64,000 nt of DNA from Shewanella acanthi (GTDB lineage: Bacteria; Pseudomonadota; Gammaproteobacteria; Enterobacterales; Shewanellaceae): NCBI RefSeq assembly GCF_019457475.1, contig NZ_CP080413.1:3224001-3288000 (forward strand), read 5' to 3'. A model generated the notes under the pieces. That model ran no database searches and was not told where the DNA came from. It saw only the letters and a program-made list of their open reading frames with translations. Shown here piece after piece: positions 10,301 to 19,191 of this stretch (within the stretch, counting starts at the first letter, position 1; each line of letters begins with the position of its first letter). The position numbers were made by a program, and so were the translations under genes.

Positions 10301-12482
10301 TGTTTTCAGCCGTCATAGCCAGCGCAGATTGAATTTCGGTCGCAGTCCACGTTGGCTGTGCCTGACGCAGCAGCGCCATCGAACCGGCAACGTGTGGCGA
10401 TGCCATAGAAGTACCGCTTAAGAACGCAAAATCACTCGTCGAAGGTGTTGGGCTGAATGGTTGCTCGTCAGCATAAGCTGCATAGATGTTTACACCCGGA
10501 GCCGCAACCGCAGGGATCAGTGCTTCTTGAGTTGATGAGCTAGGACCACGCGAAGAAAACGCCGCTAACCAGTCAGCACGTTCAGGGTCTATCTTTCGCT
10601 CAATTTCACTTGATGTGATGGTTATCATATGACCGGAACCTTTCGTTAACCAGTCAACCAAACCATACCCAGCCATGCCGTTATCCCATCGACCATCCCA
10701 TTCCTGTTTAGTGATATGAATGGTTGGGATTGAATACATCGCCGTAGGAACAATTGCATCAGCATTATCAAAGTTATACATGATCATGCCATCACCGCCG
10801 CCAGCTTTAACATTATCGGCTTTAGCGGTACGAGAAGTACCCGCAGCATTAGCTAAACTATCACGCTGACAGACTACGATAACGTTATCGTCGGTTGGAT
10901 TACCATCAGCATCCTTCCAAACGAAAGTCCCCTCAGGGAATGGTTTCGAGCAGAATTGATCACCGAAATTGATAGCCTCAACAACATGACCTGTGACACT
11001 GCCGGTATTGATTGCGCCACCTACAATTTCAGACCAAGCAGGAACGCGCGCACCACCGACGGGATCAACCAGTTTAGTTGTGATCGCAACTTCACGGGCA
11101 TGGGTACTTGCAGCCACGTTCAGCAACCAAGGTGAAGCATGGTCAATAAGACCAAAATACTCTTTATGACCAGCAGGTTGGCCAGAGTTACCTGCCGCAG
11201 TTGCAACTGAAATACCGGCTTCACGGGCCGCTAAAAATGCTAATTCAACATCATTAGCCCATGGATTTGAATCTTGGCCACCAATTGAGAAGTTGATGAC
11301 ATCCACGCCATCTTTGATGGCATCTTCAATACCAGCAACGAGGGCTTCGCCAGGACAGCCGCCAGTTAAGGCATTATCTGGATGACACACTTGATAGGAC
11401 ACAATGTTGGCACGGGGTGCCACACCGCTGATGACAGGGAAGATATTCGGTTTCATTACCATGCCATCGGAAACCGCTTTACCACTTTCAGGTGACATAT
11501 AATCGATGTTTTTTAATACGTTACCTGCAGCGGTTGAGGCTACGTGCGAACCGTGGCCTTGATAATCTTCACCGACAGCTGGACGAATTGCACCATAAAG
11601 ACCATTGGTAAAATTATTGGTGATGACTGGATACGAACGCACACCGATTAACTTATCGTTACAGAGGGTTTCAAAACCAGCTTTGGTACAATCACCAACG
11701 TAGTTACCTTTACCCCATGGGTTTGTATGTTGATACCCTTCGGCATCAACAGCTGCGAAGGAAGGATGATCTGAGTTAATGCCGGTATCGATGATACCTA
11801 TGATCATTTTTTCGCCTTTATAAGGCACTGAGTCCTGAGTCACTTCACCGGTCCAAATCTTATCGGCTTGGATTAGCTCAGGACCTGCATCTGATTGCAA
11901 TTCATAGTTTTTTGAGCGGCGAACAGAAGCCACATTGGCCAGTTTAGAAACACGTAATGCTTCTTCCTGGGTCATAGCCATAGAAAAACCGTTTACCGCA
12001 TTAATGAACTGTTGACGAACTTGACGGGCGCCGACAGTGGACTGAATGTCAGAAATAACTTGTTTTTGGCTAGTTAATAATTGGTTTCGATAGCTTTGTA
12101 CTGCACTGTTTGAAGGCTTGCCAGCAACATACAGCTTAGCGGGTTTAGCAGCTGATTTTGCCGATGCGTTGCCAGTGCTTAACAGATCTGCACTCACTTG
12201 CGCTAAAGGCTTTTGATTTAAACGAACAATGTAAACCTGTTCACCCGTCAAACCTTCTTCAAACTCAAATTTACTTGCTTGAGGATTAATTTGAATATTC
12301 AGTCCAACGCCCTGAGCTGAATCATCAACTTGTGCATTCTGAGTATATAAAGTACTGATTTGTTCTGGTGTTAACTGCAAACCTTTGAGTTGATGCACTT
12401 GCCCTATGCTGGCCGCAGCCTGCATAGCACCCGCACCATAGAGGGCTGCAGCAACAGTACAAGTTACTATCTTAAGCTTCAC
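7362..12482 (-). CDS. Secreted subtilisin-like serine protease (S8) with GlyGly-CTERM tail, paralog 2
   Basis: 1706 residues with the same architecture as its neighbours: signal peptide (about 1-24), I9-type propeptide, S8 domain with Asp232, His310, AAGNSG and GTSMASPHVAG, a PA-type insertion, beta-rich regions, a cadherin-like repeat, and a GGALGGLTMLLALGAMIR sorting tail. I chose GTG 12482-12480, preceded by GGAGAGA, because paralogs 1 and 3 begin at the same homologous codon; an upstream ATG at 12515 would add 11 residues ahead of the signal peptide and is unlikely. The linker before the tail is Thr/Glu-rich (TETPTETPVEE). It shares with paralog 3 a loop containing GRWDNGMAGYGL that paralog 1 lacks. 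Expected to be exported by the type II system and anchored or released at the cell surface. Confidence 0.93.
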   Translation of the reverse strand: MKLKIVTCTVAAALYGAGAMQAAASIGQVHQLKGLQLTPEQISTLYTQNAQVDDSAQGVGLNIQINPQASKFEFEEGLTGEQVYIVRLNQKPLAQVSADLLSTGNASAKSAAKPAKLYVAGKPSNSAVQSYRNQLLTSQKQVISDIQSTVGARQVRQQFINAVNGFSMAMTQEEALRVSKLANVASVRRSKNYELQSDAGPELIQADKIWTGEVTQDSVPYKGEKMIIGIIDTGINSDHPSFAAVDAEGYQHTNPWGKGNYVGDCTKAGFETLCNDKLIGVRSYPVITNNFTNGLYGAIRPAVGEDYQGHGSHVASTAAGNVLKNIDYMSPESGKAVSDGMVMKPNIFPVISGVAPRANIVSYQVCHPDNALTGGCPGEALVAGIEDAIKDGVDVINFSIGGQDSNPWANDVELAFLAAREAGISVATAAGNSGQPAGHKEYFGLIDHASPWLLNVAASTHAREVAITTKLVDPVGGARVPAWSEIVGGAINTGSVTGHVVEAINFGDQFCSKPFPEGTFVWKDADGNPTDDNVIVVCQRDSLANAAGTSRTAKADNVKAGGGDGMIMYNFDNADAIVPTAMYSIPTIHITKQEWDGRWDNGMAGYGLVDWLTKGSGHMITITSSEIERKIDPERADWLAAFSSRGPSSSTQEALIPAVAAPGVNIYAAYADEQPFSPTPSTSDFAFLSGTSMASPHVAGSMALLRQAQPTWTATEIQSALAMTAENKVRYRRQDDPNGDIALASTYRAGTGRINVANAVNAGFVMDETVENFKAADPHNGGTVHKLNIPQLVNFECKPKCQWFRTIKATKDGTWSVTNGEVVNWSTDSRSQVVQNGVTIKVSPSEFTLAAGETKDIVIEASIMDTQDLFSNAEVELHSNLVFTDTSGNASEAHWPIVFKYDKNGMPARLKATAHRNEGSSVLKDINLPEGDSIFARVYTPAKAEVKTVTLPKDNDEYYPWSANADKTIDMALRIDEATHVEMIDVPANSRRLMVEALGTTQSELMQNLDKGNLVVFVGKDYNGNGQADPFEELLCVSNHIQYNNFCNINDPDEGTYWALFYNARKGTRFNNYYNALKETFEYTTSVVSDEIANNMSIDVPVSNGTEPVDITVNWNIPEMKAGDFYYSLVDFGTSAVNAGNIGKVALKLDRGVDDVHLQASKTKALPGDQIPFTFQVQPNDSGADRAFSIVATIPEGLGLKAEDVLSSSSAIVKDVKFEGGKLTISGVQPDTRDLDAHYNISTNADDPMCRTPNFGNKNPGGYVNLEEFAIYPTFGGFAPVQYAANGRAILEKDNNILTEFGITVPVSTIFGGAYDSFHLYNNKDDINIWKQNSLEIRGHGFVSLFAGQKLFYPWHDVFPYNSNPYSSIGILWRGHGFAQSGAQEKMSVPLINTSTERAGITLASTSTGWGILEYDNARSYEPLGKDDKGVHQWNERDDRFDFELLFNVNTRYGDGEYELMMAYDNIDFGSQDGRGSIGFQGFKGSLDMYGPLGKYRGERYAYNNLKDKVHSGLVICYDYVGPESSQFEVTALTTVKNNTAGKVLTVDAVSQVDGMADITMSHSVTVPGNISVARIANQSIAENTSLEGLKIIYADEHNSVNTISVTGENITAVVDGHTSGSSVKITPKKHFYGDVEVTVTVSDVENPADKASTTFILTVVSDGKGATTETPTETPVEETESSSGGALGGLTMLLALGAMIRRRTR

Positions 12483-12545
12483 TTTGCTCTCTCCATTATT
12501 GTTATAGCCAGCCATATTTAATGGTCCAGCACCTTGCGGCGAGCA

Positions 12546-12598
12546 ATCTAACCACTCAAGCGAGCAAATAAGTCAGAACTTTTGAGTAACATTTTGTA
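12546..12598 (-). promoter_or_regulatory. Conserved upstream block of protease 2 (putative promoter and operator)
   Basis: The plus-strand 14-mer AGTAACATTTTGTA at 12585-12598 is identical to the one before protease 1, and ATCTAA (12546-12551; TTAGAT on the minus strand) is at the matching distance from the start. Functional assignment is inferred from conservation and spacing. Confidence 0.5.
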
Positions 12599-12842
12599 CT
12601 ACCAATTAACATCCGCTCACAAATAAAATCAATTAACCATCGTTTTAACAATTTATTGTTTTGCAAAAAACCTTAATAACAACATCAAAACAAGGCCAAA
12701 GAATTATTACCCAGCATTTCGCGCTGCGGGAGGTGGGGACGTTTTGAACGACAGAGGATAAAAACGAAGAAAGGAGCATGCAATTGGGTGAATATCAACC
12801 AATGTAAATGCTTTTAATTGATAATGCCGTACATCCTTGAAG

Positions 12843-12871
12843 GAAAAAAGCCGGTAAATCCTTTTACCGGC
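12843..12871 (-). terminator. Rho-independent terminator of the third subtilase gene
   Basis: Stem GCCGGTAAA/TTTACCGGC followed on the minus strand by TTTTTTCC. It is nearly identical to the terminator of protease 2. Confidence 0.87.
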
Positions 12872-12895
12872 ATCCTAAATTCAGGATAAATAACA
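12850..12895. repeat. 46-base 3' untranslated repeat, copy after protease 3
   Basis: The partner of 7291-7336, with a single difference in the hairpin loop. It indicates that copies 2 and 3 separated more recently than copy 1, or exchanged sequence. Confidence 0.85.
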
Positions 12896-12919
12896 ATTGA
12901 TTATGAATTTGAAACGCGA

Positions 12920-15900
12920 TTAACGTGTTCTTCTTCTAATCATTGCACCCAGAGCAAGTAGCATAGACAGACCACCTAATGCACCACCGCTGCTTGACTC
13001 AGTTTCTTCAACTGGCGTTTCATTGGTTTCATTAGTTTCAGTGGTTTTCTTACCGTCAGACTCAACATGCAGCATGAAGGTAGTGCTATCTTTATCAGCT
13101 GGGTTTTCAACATCACTCACCGTTACAGTCACTTCAACATCACCATAGAAGTTCTTCTTCGGTGTGATCTTCACGCTTGAGCCTGAAGTATGACCGTCAA
13201 CCACGGCAGTAATGTTGTCACCGGTAACGCTGATAGTGTTAACACTGTTGTGCTCATCGGCATAAAATACCTTTAGACCTTCTAAGCTAGTGTTTTCAGC
13301 AATCGATTGGTTAGCGATGCTAGCAACAGTAATGTTACCTGGCACAGTGATACTGTGAGTCATGTTGATATCAGCCATACCATCAACCTTGCTGACTGCA
13401 TCAACCGTTAACACTTTACCCGCGGTGTTGTTCTTAACGGTTGTCCAAGCTGTCACTTCAAATTGTGAAGACTCAGGACCTACGTAGTCATAACAAAGCA
13501 CCAGACCATTGCGGATTTTATCTTTCAGGCCATTCCAAGCATACTGCTCACCCTTGTAACCACGATCTGGTCCAATTTTTGTCAGCGGACCCTTAAAGCC
13601 TTGAATACCAATAGAACCACGGTCATCCTTTGAGCCAAAGTCGATATTATCGTAGGCCATCATCATCTCGTATTGACCATCACCGAAACGGGTGTTGACG
13701 TTGAAGATAAGCTCGAAATCGAAACGATCGTCACTCTCTTCCCATTGATAGACGCGCTGCGCATCTAGACCAAGAGACTTATAAGAACGAGCGTTATCAT
13801 ATTCCAAGATCCCCCAACCTGTACTCGTGCTCGCCAGAGTAATACCTGCACGCTCAGATGAAGTGTTGATTAAAGGTACACTCATGAACTCCTGCGTTGC
13901 ACCGGCACCAAGTCCATAAGCACGCCAGAGAATCCCTAAGCTGGAGTAAGGAGAGCGGTTGTATGAGAAAATGTCATGCCAGAGGCTGAAATTTCCGCCG
14001 TAAAGTGCAACGATTCCTGTACCAAAAATGCGCAAGCTATTTTTGTGATAGGCGTTCATTGCTTCAGCATTGTTATACAAGTGGTAACCCGTATAATCAC
14101 CGCTAAATAAGGTGCTTACAGGGATTTCAACAGGATTATTGCTAAAACGAATAGCGTTAGTATTACCTGGTGTCGCTCTGCCATTATCACCAATAACCGT
14201 TGGTTCAAAACCACTGAAACTTGGATAGATAGCAAACTCTTCTAGATTCACATAACCACCCGGATTTTTGTTACCAAAATCAGGTGTACGGCACATGGGA
14301 TCAGTTTCATTTGTGCTGAGCTCGTAATGAGCATAAACATCCGCAGTATTTGGTTGAACACCACTGATAATCAGCTTACCGTCTTCAAATTTTACATTTT
14401 GAACAATTGCTTTAGATGAACTCAGAATATCTTCTGCTTTCAGTTTCAGGCCTTCAGGTATTGTGGCCACAATGCTAAAGGCACGGTCTGCTCCAGAATC
14501 GTTTGGCTGCACTTCGAAAGTAAATGGAATTTGATTACCAGGTAGAGCACCTGTTTGTGGCACATCTAAGTGAACATCATTCACACCACGTACCAGCTTC
14601 AATGCCACCTTACCGATGTTGCCGGCATTAACCGCTGAAGTACCGAAATCCACTAATGAGTAATAGATGTCACCTTCAACCATTTCAGGAATATCCCAGT
14701 TTAGGGTCACATCCACAGTATCAGTACCGTTGCTGGCAGGGACATCAATACTCATATTGCTGGCCACTTGGTCACTCACAACTGAAGTAGCGAACTGGAA
14801 GGTTTCTTCCATACCGCCATTATAACCGTTCTGTGCAGTTCCTTTTCTTGGGTTATAAAGCATCACCCAATAAGTACCTTCATCAGGTTGGTTAATGTTA
14901 CAGAAGTTGTTATAGAGGCTGTCGTTAGATAAACATAACAGTTCTTCAAACGGATCCGCTTTGCCGTTGCCGTTATAATCCTTACCGACATAAACGTTTG
15001 CGTTACCTCTATCAAAATCACCAGGTAAAAGCTCTGTCTTAATATTTCCTAAAACTTCAACCATCAAACGACGACTACCCGCGGGTACATCAATCATCTC
15101 AACATGAGTCGCTTCGTCGATGCGTTGCTCCATAGGAACCCCTGCATCACCAGTACTTGCCCAAGGGAAGTAGGCGTCATCATCCTTTGGTAAGACAACG
15201 GTTTTTACGTCAGCTTTTACCGGCTCAAATACGCGACCGTGTATGCTATCCCCTTCAGGTAACGTTATTCCTTTAAACACAACGTTGGCATCGTTACGAT
15301 GCGCTGTTGCTAAAAGATTGGCAGGCATACTATTTTTGTCGTATTTAAATACAACTGGCCAATGAGCTTCAGAAGCATTACCACTGGTTTCGGTGAACAC
15401 TAAGTTAGAGTGCAACTCCACTTCCGAGTTACTGAACATATCTTGAGTGTCCATGATTGACGCTTCAATCACGATATCCTTAGTCTCACCGGCGGCTAAG
15501 GTAAACTCACTTGGTGAAACTTTGATAGTTACACCATTTTGGACAACTTGATAATAAGAATCAGTGTTCCAGTTAAGCACATCGCCATTAGTAACACTCC
15601 AACTGCCGTCTTTAGTCGCCTTAATAGTACGAATCCATTGACACTTCGGCTTACATTCGAAGTTGACTAATTGCGGAAGATTGAGCTTATGTAATATTCC
15701 ACCATTGTTAGGATCGGCCGCTTTAAAATTATCAACGGTTTCATCCATCACAAAGCCCGCATTCACCGCGTTAGCAACGTTAATACGACCGGTACCCGCA
15801 CGATAGGTCGATGCTAACTTGACGTCCCCAGTCGCACTGTTCGAACGATGGTAGAAAACCTTGTTTTCAGCGGTCATCGCCAGTGCTGACTGGATTTCAG

Positions 15901-18055
15901 TCGCTGTCCAGCTGGGTTGTGCTTGACGCAGTAGTGCCATAGCACCTGCAACATGTGGCGATGCCATCGAAGTACCGCTTAAGAAGGCAAAGTCACCCGA
16001 TGCAGCTGAAGAGCTGAATGGATGCTCGTCGGCAAAAGCAGCATAAATATTAACACCTGGAGCGGCGACCGCTGGAATAAGCGCTTCTGGAGTAGAATTA
16101 CTTGGGCCGCGTGATGAGAATGGCGCTAACCAATCGGCACGAGCATCATCCATGGTACGTTCGATTTCAGTACCTGTGATGGTCAGAATATGGCCGCTGC
16201 CTTTGTTTAACCAATCGATTAAACCGTAACCTGCCATGCCGTTATCCCAACGACCGTCGTACTCTTCCTTGGTGATATGGATTGAAGGAATTGAGTAAGA
16301 AGCCGCAGGAACGATAGGGTCACCGATAGTGTAGTTGTACAGGATCATACCGTCGCCGCCGCCAGCTTTAACGTTGTCGGCTTTTACGCTACGGGCAGTA
16401 CCATTGGTGTTAGTCAGACTATCACGTTGACAAACCACGATAACGTTTTCATCGGTTGGATTGCCATCAGCATCTTTTAAAACAAAAGTATCGGCAGGAA
16501 ACGGCTTGGCACAGTATTGGTCGCCATATTTAGACGCAAGTACTACGCGGCCTGTTACGCCTTCTTTGTTGATTACACCACCGACGATTTCTGGCCAAGT
16601 AGGCACTTGCGCCCCGCCAACAGGATTCACCAATTTAGTGGTGATTTCCACTTCACGGGCGTGGGTCGATGCAGCAACGTTCATTAACCATGGTGATGCA
16701 TGGTCGATTGCACCGAAGAACTCAGGGGCGCCACCATATTGACCAGAGTTCCCCGCTGCAACCGCAACAGAAATACCGGCTTCACGGGCGGAGAGGAAGG
16801 CGAGTTCCACGTCGTCAGCCCATGGATTTGACTCCTGACCACCGATAGAGAAGTTGATAACGTCAACACCATCTTTGATCGCATCTTCAATACCTGCAAT
16901 CAAGGCTTCACCAGGACAGCCAGCTGTAAGCTGGTTATCAGGATGACACACTTGGTAAGCGATAATATTGGCATGTGGAGCCACACCGCTCATACGGGGG
17001 AATAATTTCTCTTTGATTACCGAACCATCAGATACCGCTTGTCCTGCATCAGGGCTTATATAATCAATATCAAACAATACGTTACCGGCAGCGGTAGAGG
17101 CAACGTGTGAACCGTGACCTTGGTAATCTTCACCTACTGCTGGGCGAGTCGCCCCAAAAACACCACTAGTGAAGTTATCGGTGATCACAGGATAAGAACG
17201 AACACCGATTAACTTGTCGTTACACATAGTTTCAAAACCATCCTTGGTACAGTCACCAACATACTTGCCTGGAGCCCAAGGGTTTTTATGTGTATAACCA
17301 TCAGCGCCGGTTACGGCGAACGATGGGTGATCCGAGTTAATACCGGTATCGATGATACCAACAATAATCCCTTCACCTTTCATTCCATCGCCGTTATAGG
17401 CAACGGTATCGGCCGCAGCAACCCCCGTCCAAATCTTATCGGCTTGGATAAGCTCTGGACCCGCATCAGATAGGAGTTCATAGGTTTTAGAACGACGAAC
17501 AGATGACACGTTGGCCAATTGAGAAACACGTTGTGCTTCTTCCTGTGTCATGGTCATCGAGAAACCGTTTACCGCATTGGTAAACTGCTGACGAACTTGA
17601 CGCGCACCAACGGTTGACTGAATGTCCGCAATCACTTGTTTTTGGCTAGATAACAATTGTGAGCGATAACTTTGTACTGCGCTGCTTGCTGGCTGACCAG
17701 CAACAAAAAGCTTGGAAGTCTTAGCCAATTTTGCTGATGAATTATCCGTGCTTAATAACGCTGCACTGAGCTGCGCCAAAGGCTTTTGATTAAGACGTAC
17801 AATATAAACCTGCTCACCAGTCAACCCCTCTTCAAACTGAAACTTATTTGCCTGCTGATTGATTTGAATGTTGAGACCTTTGCCTAGAGCACCGTCTTCG
17901 ACGCTTACTTTTGGAGCATTTATTGCTGCAATTTGCTCAGGTGTTAACTGCAACCCTCTTAGTTTATGCACTTCGCCAATGCTAGCAGCTGCCTGCATAG
18001 CTCCAGCGCCATAAAGGGCGGCAGCAATAGTACAAGTTAGTAACTTAATCTTCAC
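12920..18055 (-). CDS. Secreted subtilisin-like serine protease (S8) with GlyGly-CTERM tail, paralog 3
   Basis: 1711 residues. GTG start (18055-18053) with GGAG upstream. Signal peptide about 1-24, propeptide about 80-195, catalytic Asp236, His314, AAGNSG and GTSMASPHVAG. It has the same PA-type insertion, beta-rich regions and cadherin-like repeat as the other copies. The C-terminal linker TETNETNETPVEE precedes a GGALGGLSMLLALGAMIR tail. Paired cysteines (for example CTKDGFETMCND) fit an extracytoplasmic protein. It lies first in the array in transcription order and diverges from the OmpV-like operon, with 293 bases between. Loop content and the shared 3' repeat place it closest to paralog 2. 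Function beyond endopeptidase activity is unknown. Confidence 0.93.
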   Translation of the reverse strand: MKIKLLTCTIAAALYGAGAMQAAASIGEVHKLRGLQLTPEQIAAINAPKVSVEDGALGKGLNIQINQQANKFQFEEGLTGEQVYIVRLNQKPLAQLSAALLSTDNSSAKLAKTSKLFVAGQPASSAVQSYRSQLLSSQKQVIADIQSTVGARQVRQQFTNAVNGFSMTMTQEEAQRVSQLANVSSVRRSKTYELLSDAGPELIQADKIWTGVAAADTVAYNGDGMKGEGIIVGIIDTGINSDHPSFAVTGADGYTHKNPWAPGKYVGDCTKDGFETMCNDKLIGVRSYPVITDNFTSGVFGATRPAVGEDYQGHGSHVASTAAGNVLFDIDYISPDAGQAVSDGSVIKEKLFPRMSGVAPHANIIAYQVCHPDNQLTAGCPGEALIAGIEDAIKDGVDVINFSIGGQESNPWADDVELAFLSAREAGISVAVAAGNSGQYGGAPEFFGAIDHASPWLMNVAASTHAREVEITTKLVNPVGGAQVPTWPEIVGGVINKEGVTGRVVLASKYGDQYCAKPFPADTFVLKDADGNPTDENVIVVCQRDSLTNTNGTARSVKADNVKAGGGDGMILYNYTIGDPIVPAASYSIPSIHITKEEYDGRWDNGMAGYGLIDWLNKGSGHILTITGTEIERTMDDARADWLAPFSSRGPSNSTPEALIPAVAAPGVNIYAAFADEHPFSSSAASGDFAFLSGTSMASPHVAGAMALLRQAQPSWTATEIQSALAMTAENKVFYHRSNSATGDVKLASTYRAGTGRINVANAVNAGFVMDETVDNFKAADPNNGGILHKLNLPQLVNFECKPKCQWIRTIKATKDGSWSVTNGDVLNWNTDSYYQVVQNGVTIKVSPSEFTLAAGETKDIVIEASIMDTQDMFSNSEVELHSNLVFTETSGNASEAHWPVVFKYDKNSMPANLLATAHRNDANVVFKGITLPEGDSIHGRVFEPVKADVKTVVLPKDDDAYFPWASTGDAGVPMEQRIDEATHVEMIDVPAGSRRLMVEVLGNIKTELLPGDFDRGNANVYVGKDYNGNGKADPFEELLCLSNDSLYNNFCNINQPDEGTYWVMLYNPRKGTAQNGYNGGMEETFQFATSVVSDQVASNMSIDVPASNGTDTVDVTLNWDIPEMVEGDIYYSLVDFGTSAVNAGNIGKVALKLVRGVNDVHLDVPQTGALPGNQIPFTFEVQPNDSGADRAFSIVATIPEGLKLKAEDILSSSKAIVQNVKFEDGKLIISGVQPNTADVYAHYELSTNETDPMCRTPDFGNKNPGGYVNLEEFAIYPSFSGFEPTVIGDNGRATPGNTNAIRFSNNPVEIPVSTLFSGDYTGYHLYNNAEAMNAYHKNSLRIFGTGIVALYGGNFSLWHDIFSYNRSPYSSLGILWRAYGLGAGATQEFMSVPLINTSSERAGITLASTSTGWGILEYDNARSYKSLGLDAQRVYQWEESDDRFDFELIFNVNTRFGDGQYEMMMAYDNIDFGSKDDRGSIGIQGFKGPLTKIGPDRGYKGEQYAWNGLKDKIRNGLVLCYDYVGPESSQFEVTAWTTVKNNTAGKVLTVDAVSKVDGMADINMTHSITVPGNITVASIANQSIAENTSLEGLKVFYADEHNSVNTISVTGDNITAVVDGHTSGSSVKITPKKNFYGDVEVTVTVSDVENPADKDSTTFMLHVESDGKKTTETNETNETPVEETESSSGGALGGLSMLLALGAMIRRRTR

Positions 18056-18119
18056 TTTGCTTCTCCGTTATTGTTATAGCTAGCCGTTGATTACGGCCAA
18101 GCTGCCTTTCGGCGTCCCC

Positions 18120-18172
18120 ATCTAAACATTCGGCAAAGTGAATTGGGCAGTGCTTTTTAGTAGCAATTTGTA
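18120..18172 (-). promoter_or_regulatory. Conserved upstream block of protease 3 (putative promoter and operator)
   Basis: AGTAGCAATTTGTA at 18159-18172 matches the block of the other two genes at 12 of 14 positions, and ATCTAA (18120-18125) keeps the same spacing. The region lies in the divergent gap shared with the OmpV-like operon. Confidence 0.5.
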
Positions 18173-18348
18173 CACTTTGATAACAATCACATCAAAAAAC
18201 TTAACATGTGTGTAGCAATTGAAACGATGTATCATTTTGTAGCACATCGAATAATTATGCTTAAATATCGCCAACAAAGTGATAGGCTGAGTTTCGTCTT
18301 AATGAGGTTTAACAATACATTTGAACTACATTGGGGATTTACTAAGAA

Positions 18349-19191
18349 GTGACAATTCGAGTCATAAAAGCAACATTGCTCTCAGTACTGCTACTCGGTA
18401 GCAGCGCTAAGCTGCAAGCTAAAGATGTTGAGTCGGTCTCTCCAGGTGACTGGCAAATTTCGTTAGCTGCGGGCTATGGTGCGCTGGAAAATCCACGGGC
18501 TAAAGTCAAAAACATTAGCACTTGGGTATTACCTAGTTGGTATTACTATGGCGAGGATTTTTATGTCGAGAATTTCACCTTAGGATATAGCCTGTATGAA
18601 TCGAACAATTTTATTGTCGATCTACAGACTCGCTTTAATGAGGATGGTTTTTTCTTTGAATTCGATGGACTGAATAAACTATTACTGAGCGATATATTAG
18701 GTTACACACCTGTGAAACTGCCACTTAACCCTAAAGCCGTGAAGTTTGAGGATATTGAGCGAAATCTTTCTTATCTCGGTGGTATTAATGCCACTTGGGT
18801 AGCCCGCTATTTGGATGTCAGTTTGGGTTATTACCATGACATCACAGGCCTTCATCAAGGCAATGAAATCCAACTCAGGGTCAAACACAGCCAACGTTTT
18901 CAATGGGGTGCGTTAGGCTTTGAGATAGGCGCCATCCGCAAGAGTGATAATCTCATTGGCTACTACTATGACCTCACTAGCGAAGAACAAGGCCCACTGC
19001 GCACGAACTTCGAGCCAAAACCTACGACCAACCTGCATGTCAGAAGTGTGATTAATGTTCCTTTAATGGAGCAGGTAAATTTTGTTGGTATCCTCGAATA
19101 CACTTGGCTTGGGCAAGGGATAACCGATAGTGTATTAATAGACAAAGACAGTTATGCGTCTGGATTTGTTGGGATAAGCTATGCCTTCTAA
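18349..19191 (+). CDS. MipA/OmpV-family outer-membrane protein
   Basis: Predicted outer-membrane beta-barrel of 280 residues with a signal peptide of about 24 residues (cut near LQA-KD). After the signal comes WQISLAAGYGALENP, typical of MipA/OmpV proteins, then alternating amphipathic strands (LGYSLYESNNFIVDLQTRF, LDVSLGYYHDITG) and a terminal aromatic, VGISYAF, as needed for BAM assembly. The start is GTG at 18349, the codon that gives a complete signal peptide. It is the first gene of four: its 3' end overlaps the next gene by 11 bases, and a two-component system follows. Family members act as porin-like or scaffold proteins. The role here is unknown, but the linkage suggests an envelope-stress or cationic-compound response. 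Confidence 0.85.
   Translation: MTIRVIKATLLSVLLLGSSAKLQAKDVESVSPGDWQISLAAGYGALENPRAKVKNISTWVLPSWYYYGEDFYVENFTLGYSLYESNNFIVDLQTRFNEDGFFFEFDGLNKLLLSDILGYTPVKLPLNPKAVKFEDIERNLSYLGGINATWVARYLDVSLGYYHDITGLHQGNEIQLRVKHSQRFQWGALGFEIGAIRKSDNLIGYYYDLTSEEQGPLRTNFEPKPTTNLHVRSVINVPLMEQVNFVGILEYTWLGQGITDSVLIDKDSYASGFVGISYAF

Larger units (their letters stand above)
12483..12919. other. Intergenic region between proteases 2 and 3
   Basis: Holds the leader of protease 2 (12546-12598) and the terminator of protease 3 (12843-12871). I see no gene in the remaining bases, including the G-rich patch near 12730. Confidence 0.7.
1754..18172 (-). repeat. Tandem triplication of a 5.6 kb subtilase gene unit
   Basis: Three head-to-tail copies of one gene plus its leader. 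The start codons lie at 6862, 12482 and 18055, giving periods of 5620 and 5573 bases. The encoded proteins (1702, 1706 and 1711 residues) align along their whole length. The leaders share a block about 65-105 bases before each GTG, and each unit ends in a GCCGG-core terminator. Confidence 0.92.

Noticed and set aside
2118..18000. Many open frames of 60-97 codons on the plus strand opposite the three proteases
   Set aside because: They lie wholly inside clear long genes, lack ribosome sites and look like antisense shadows of conserved coding sequence.
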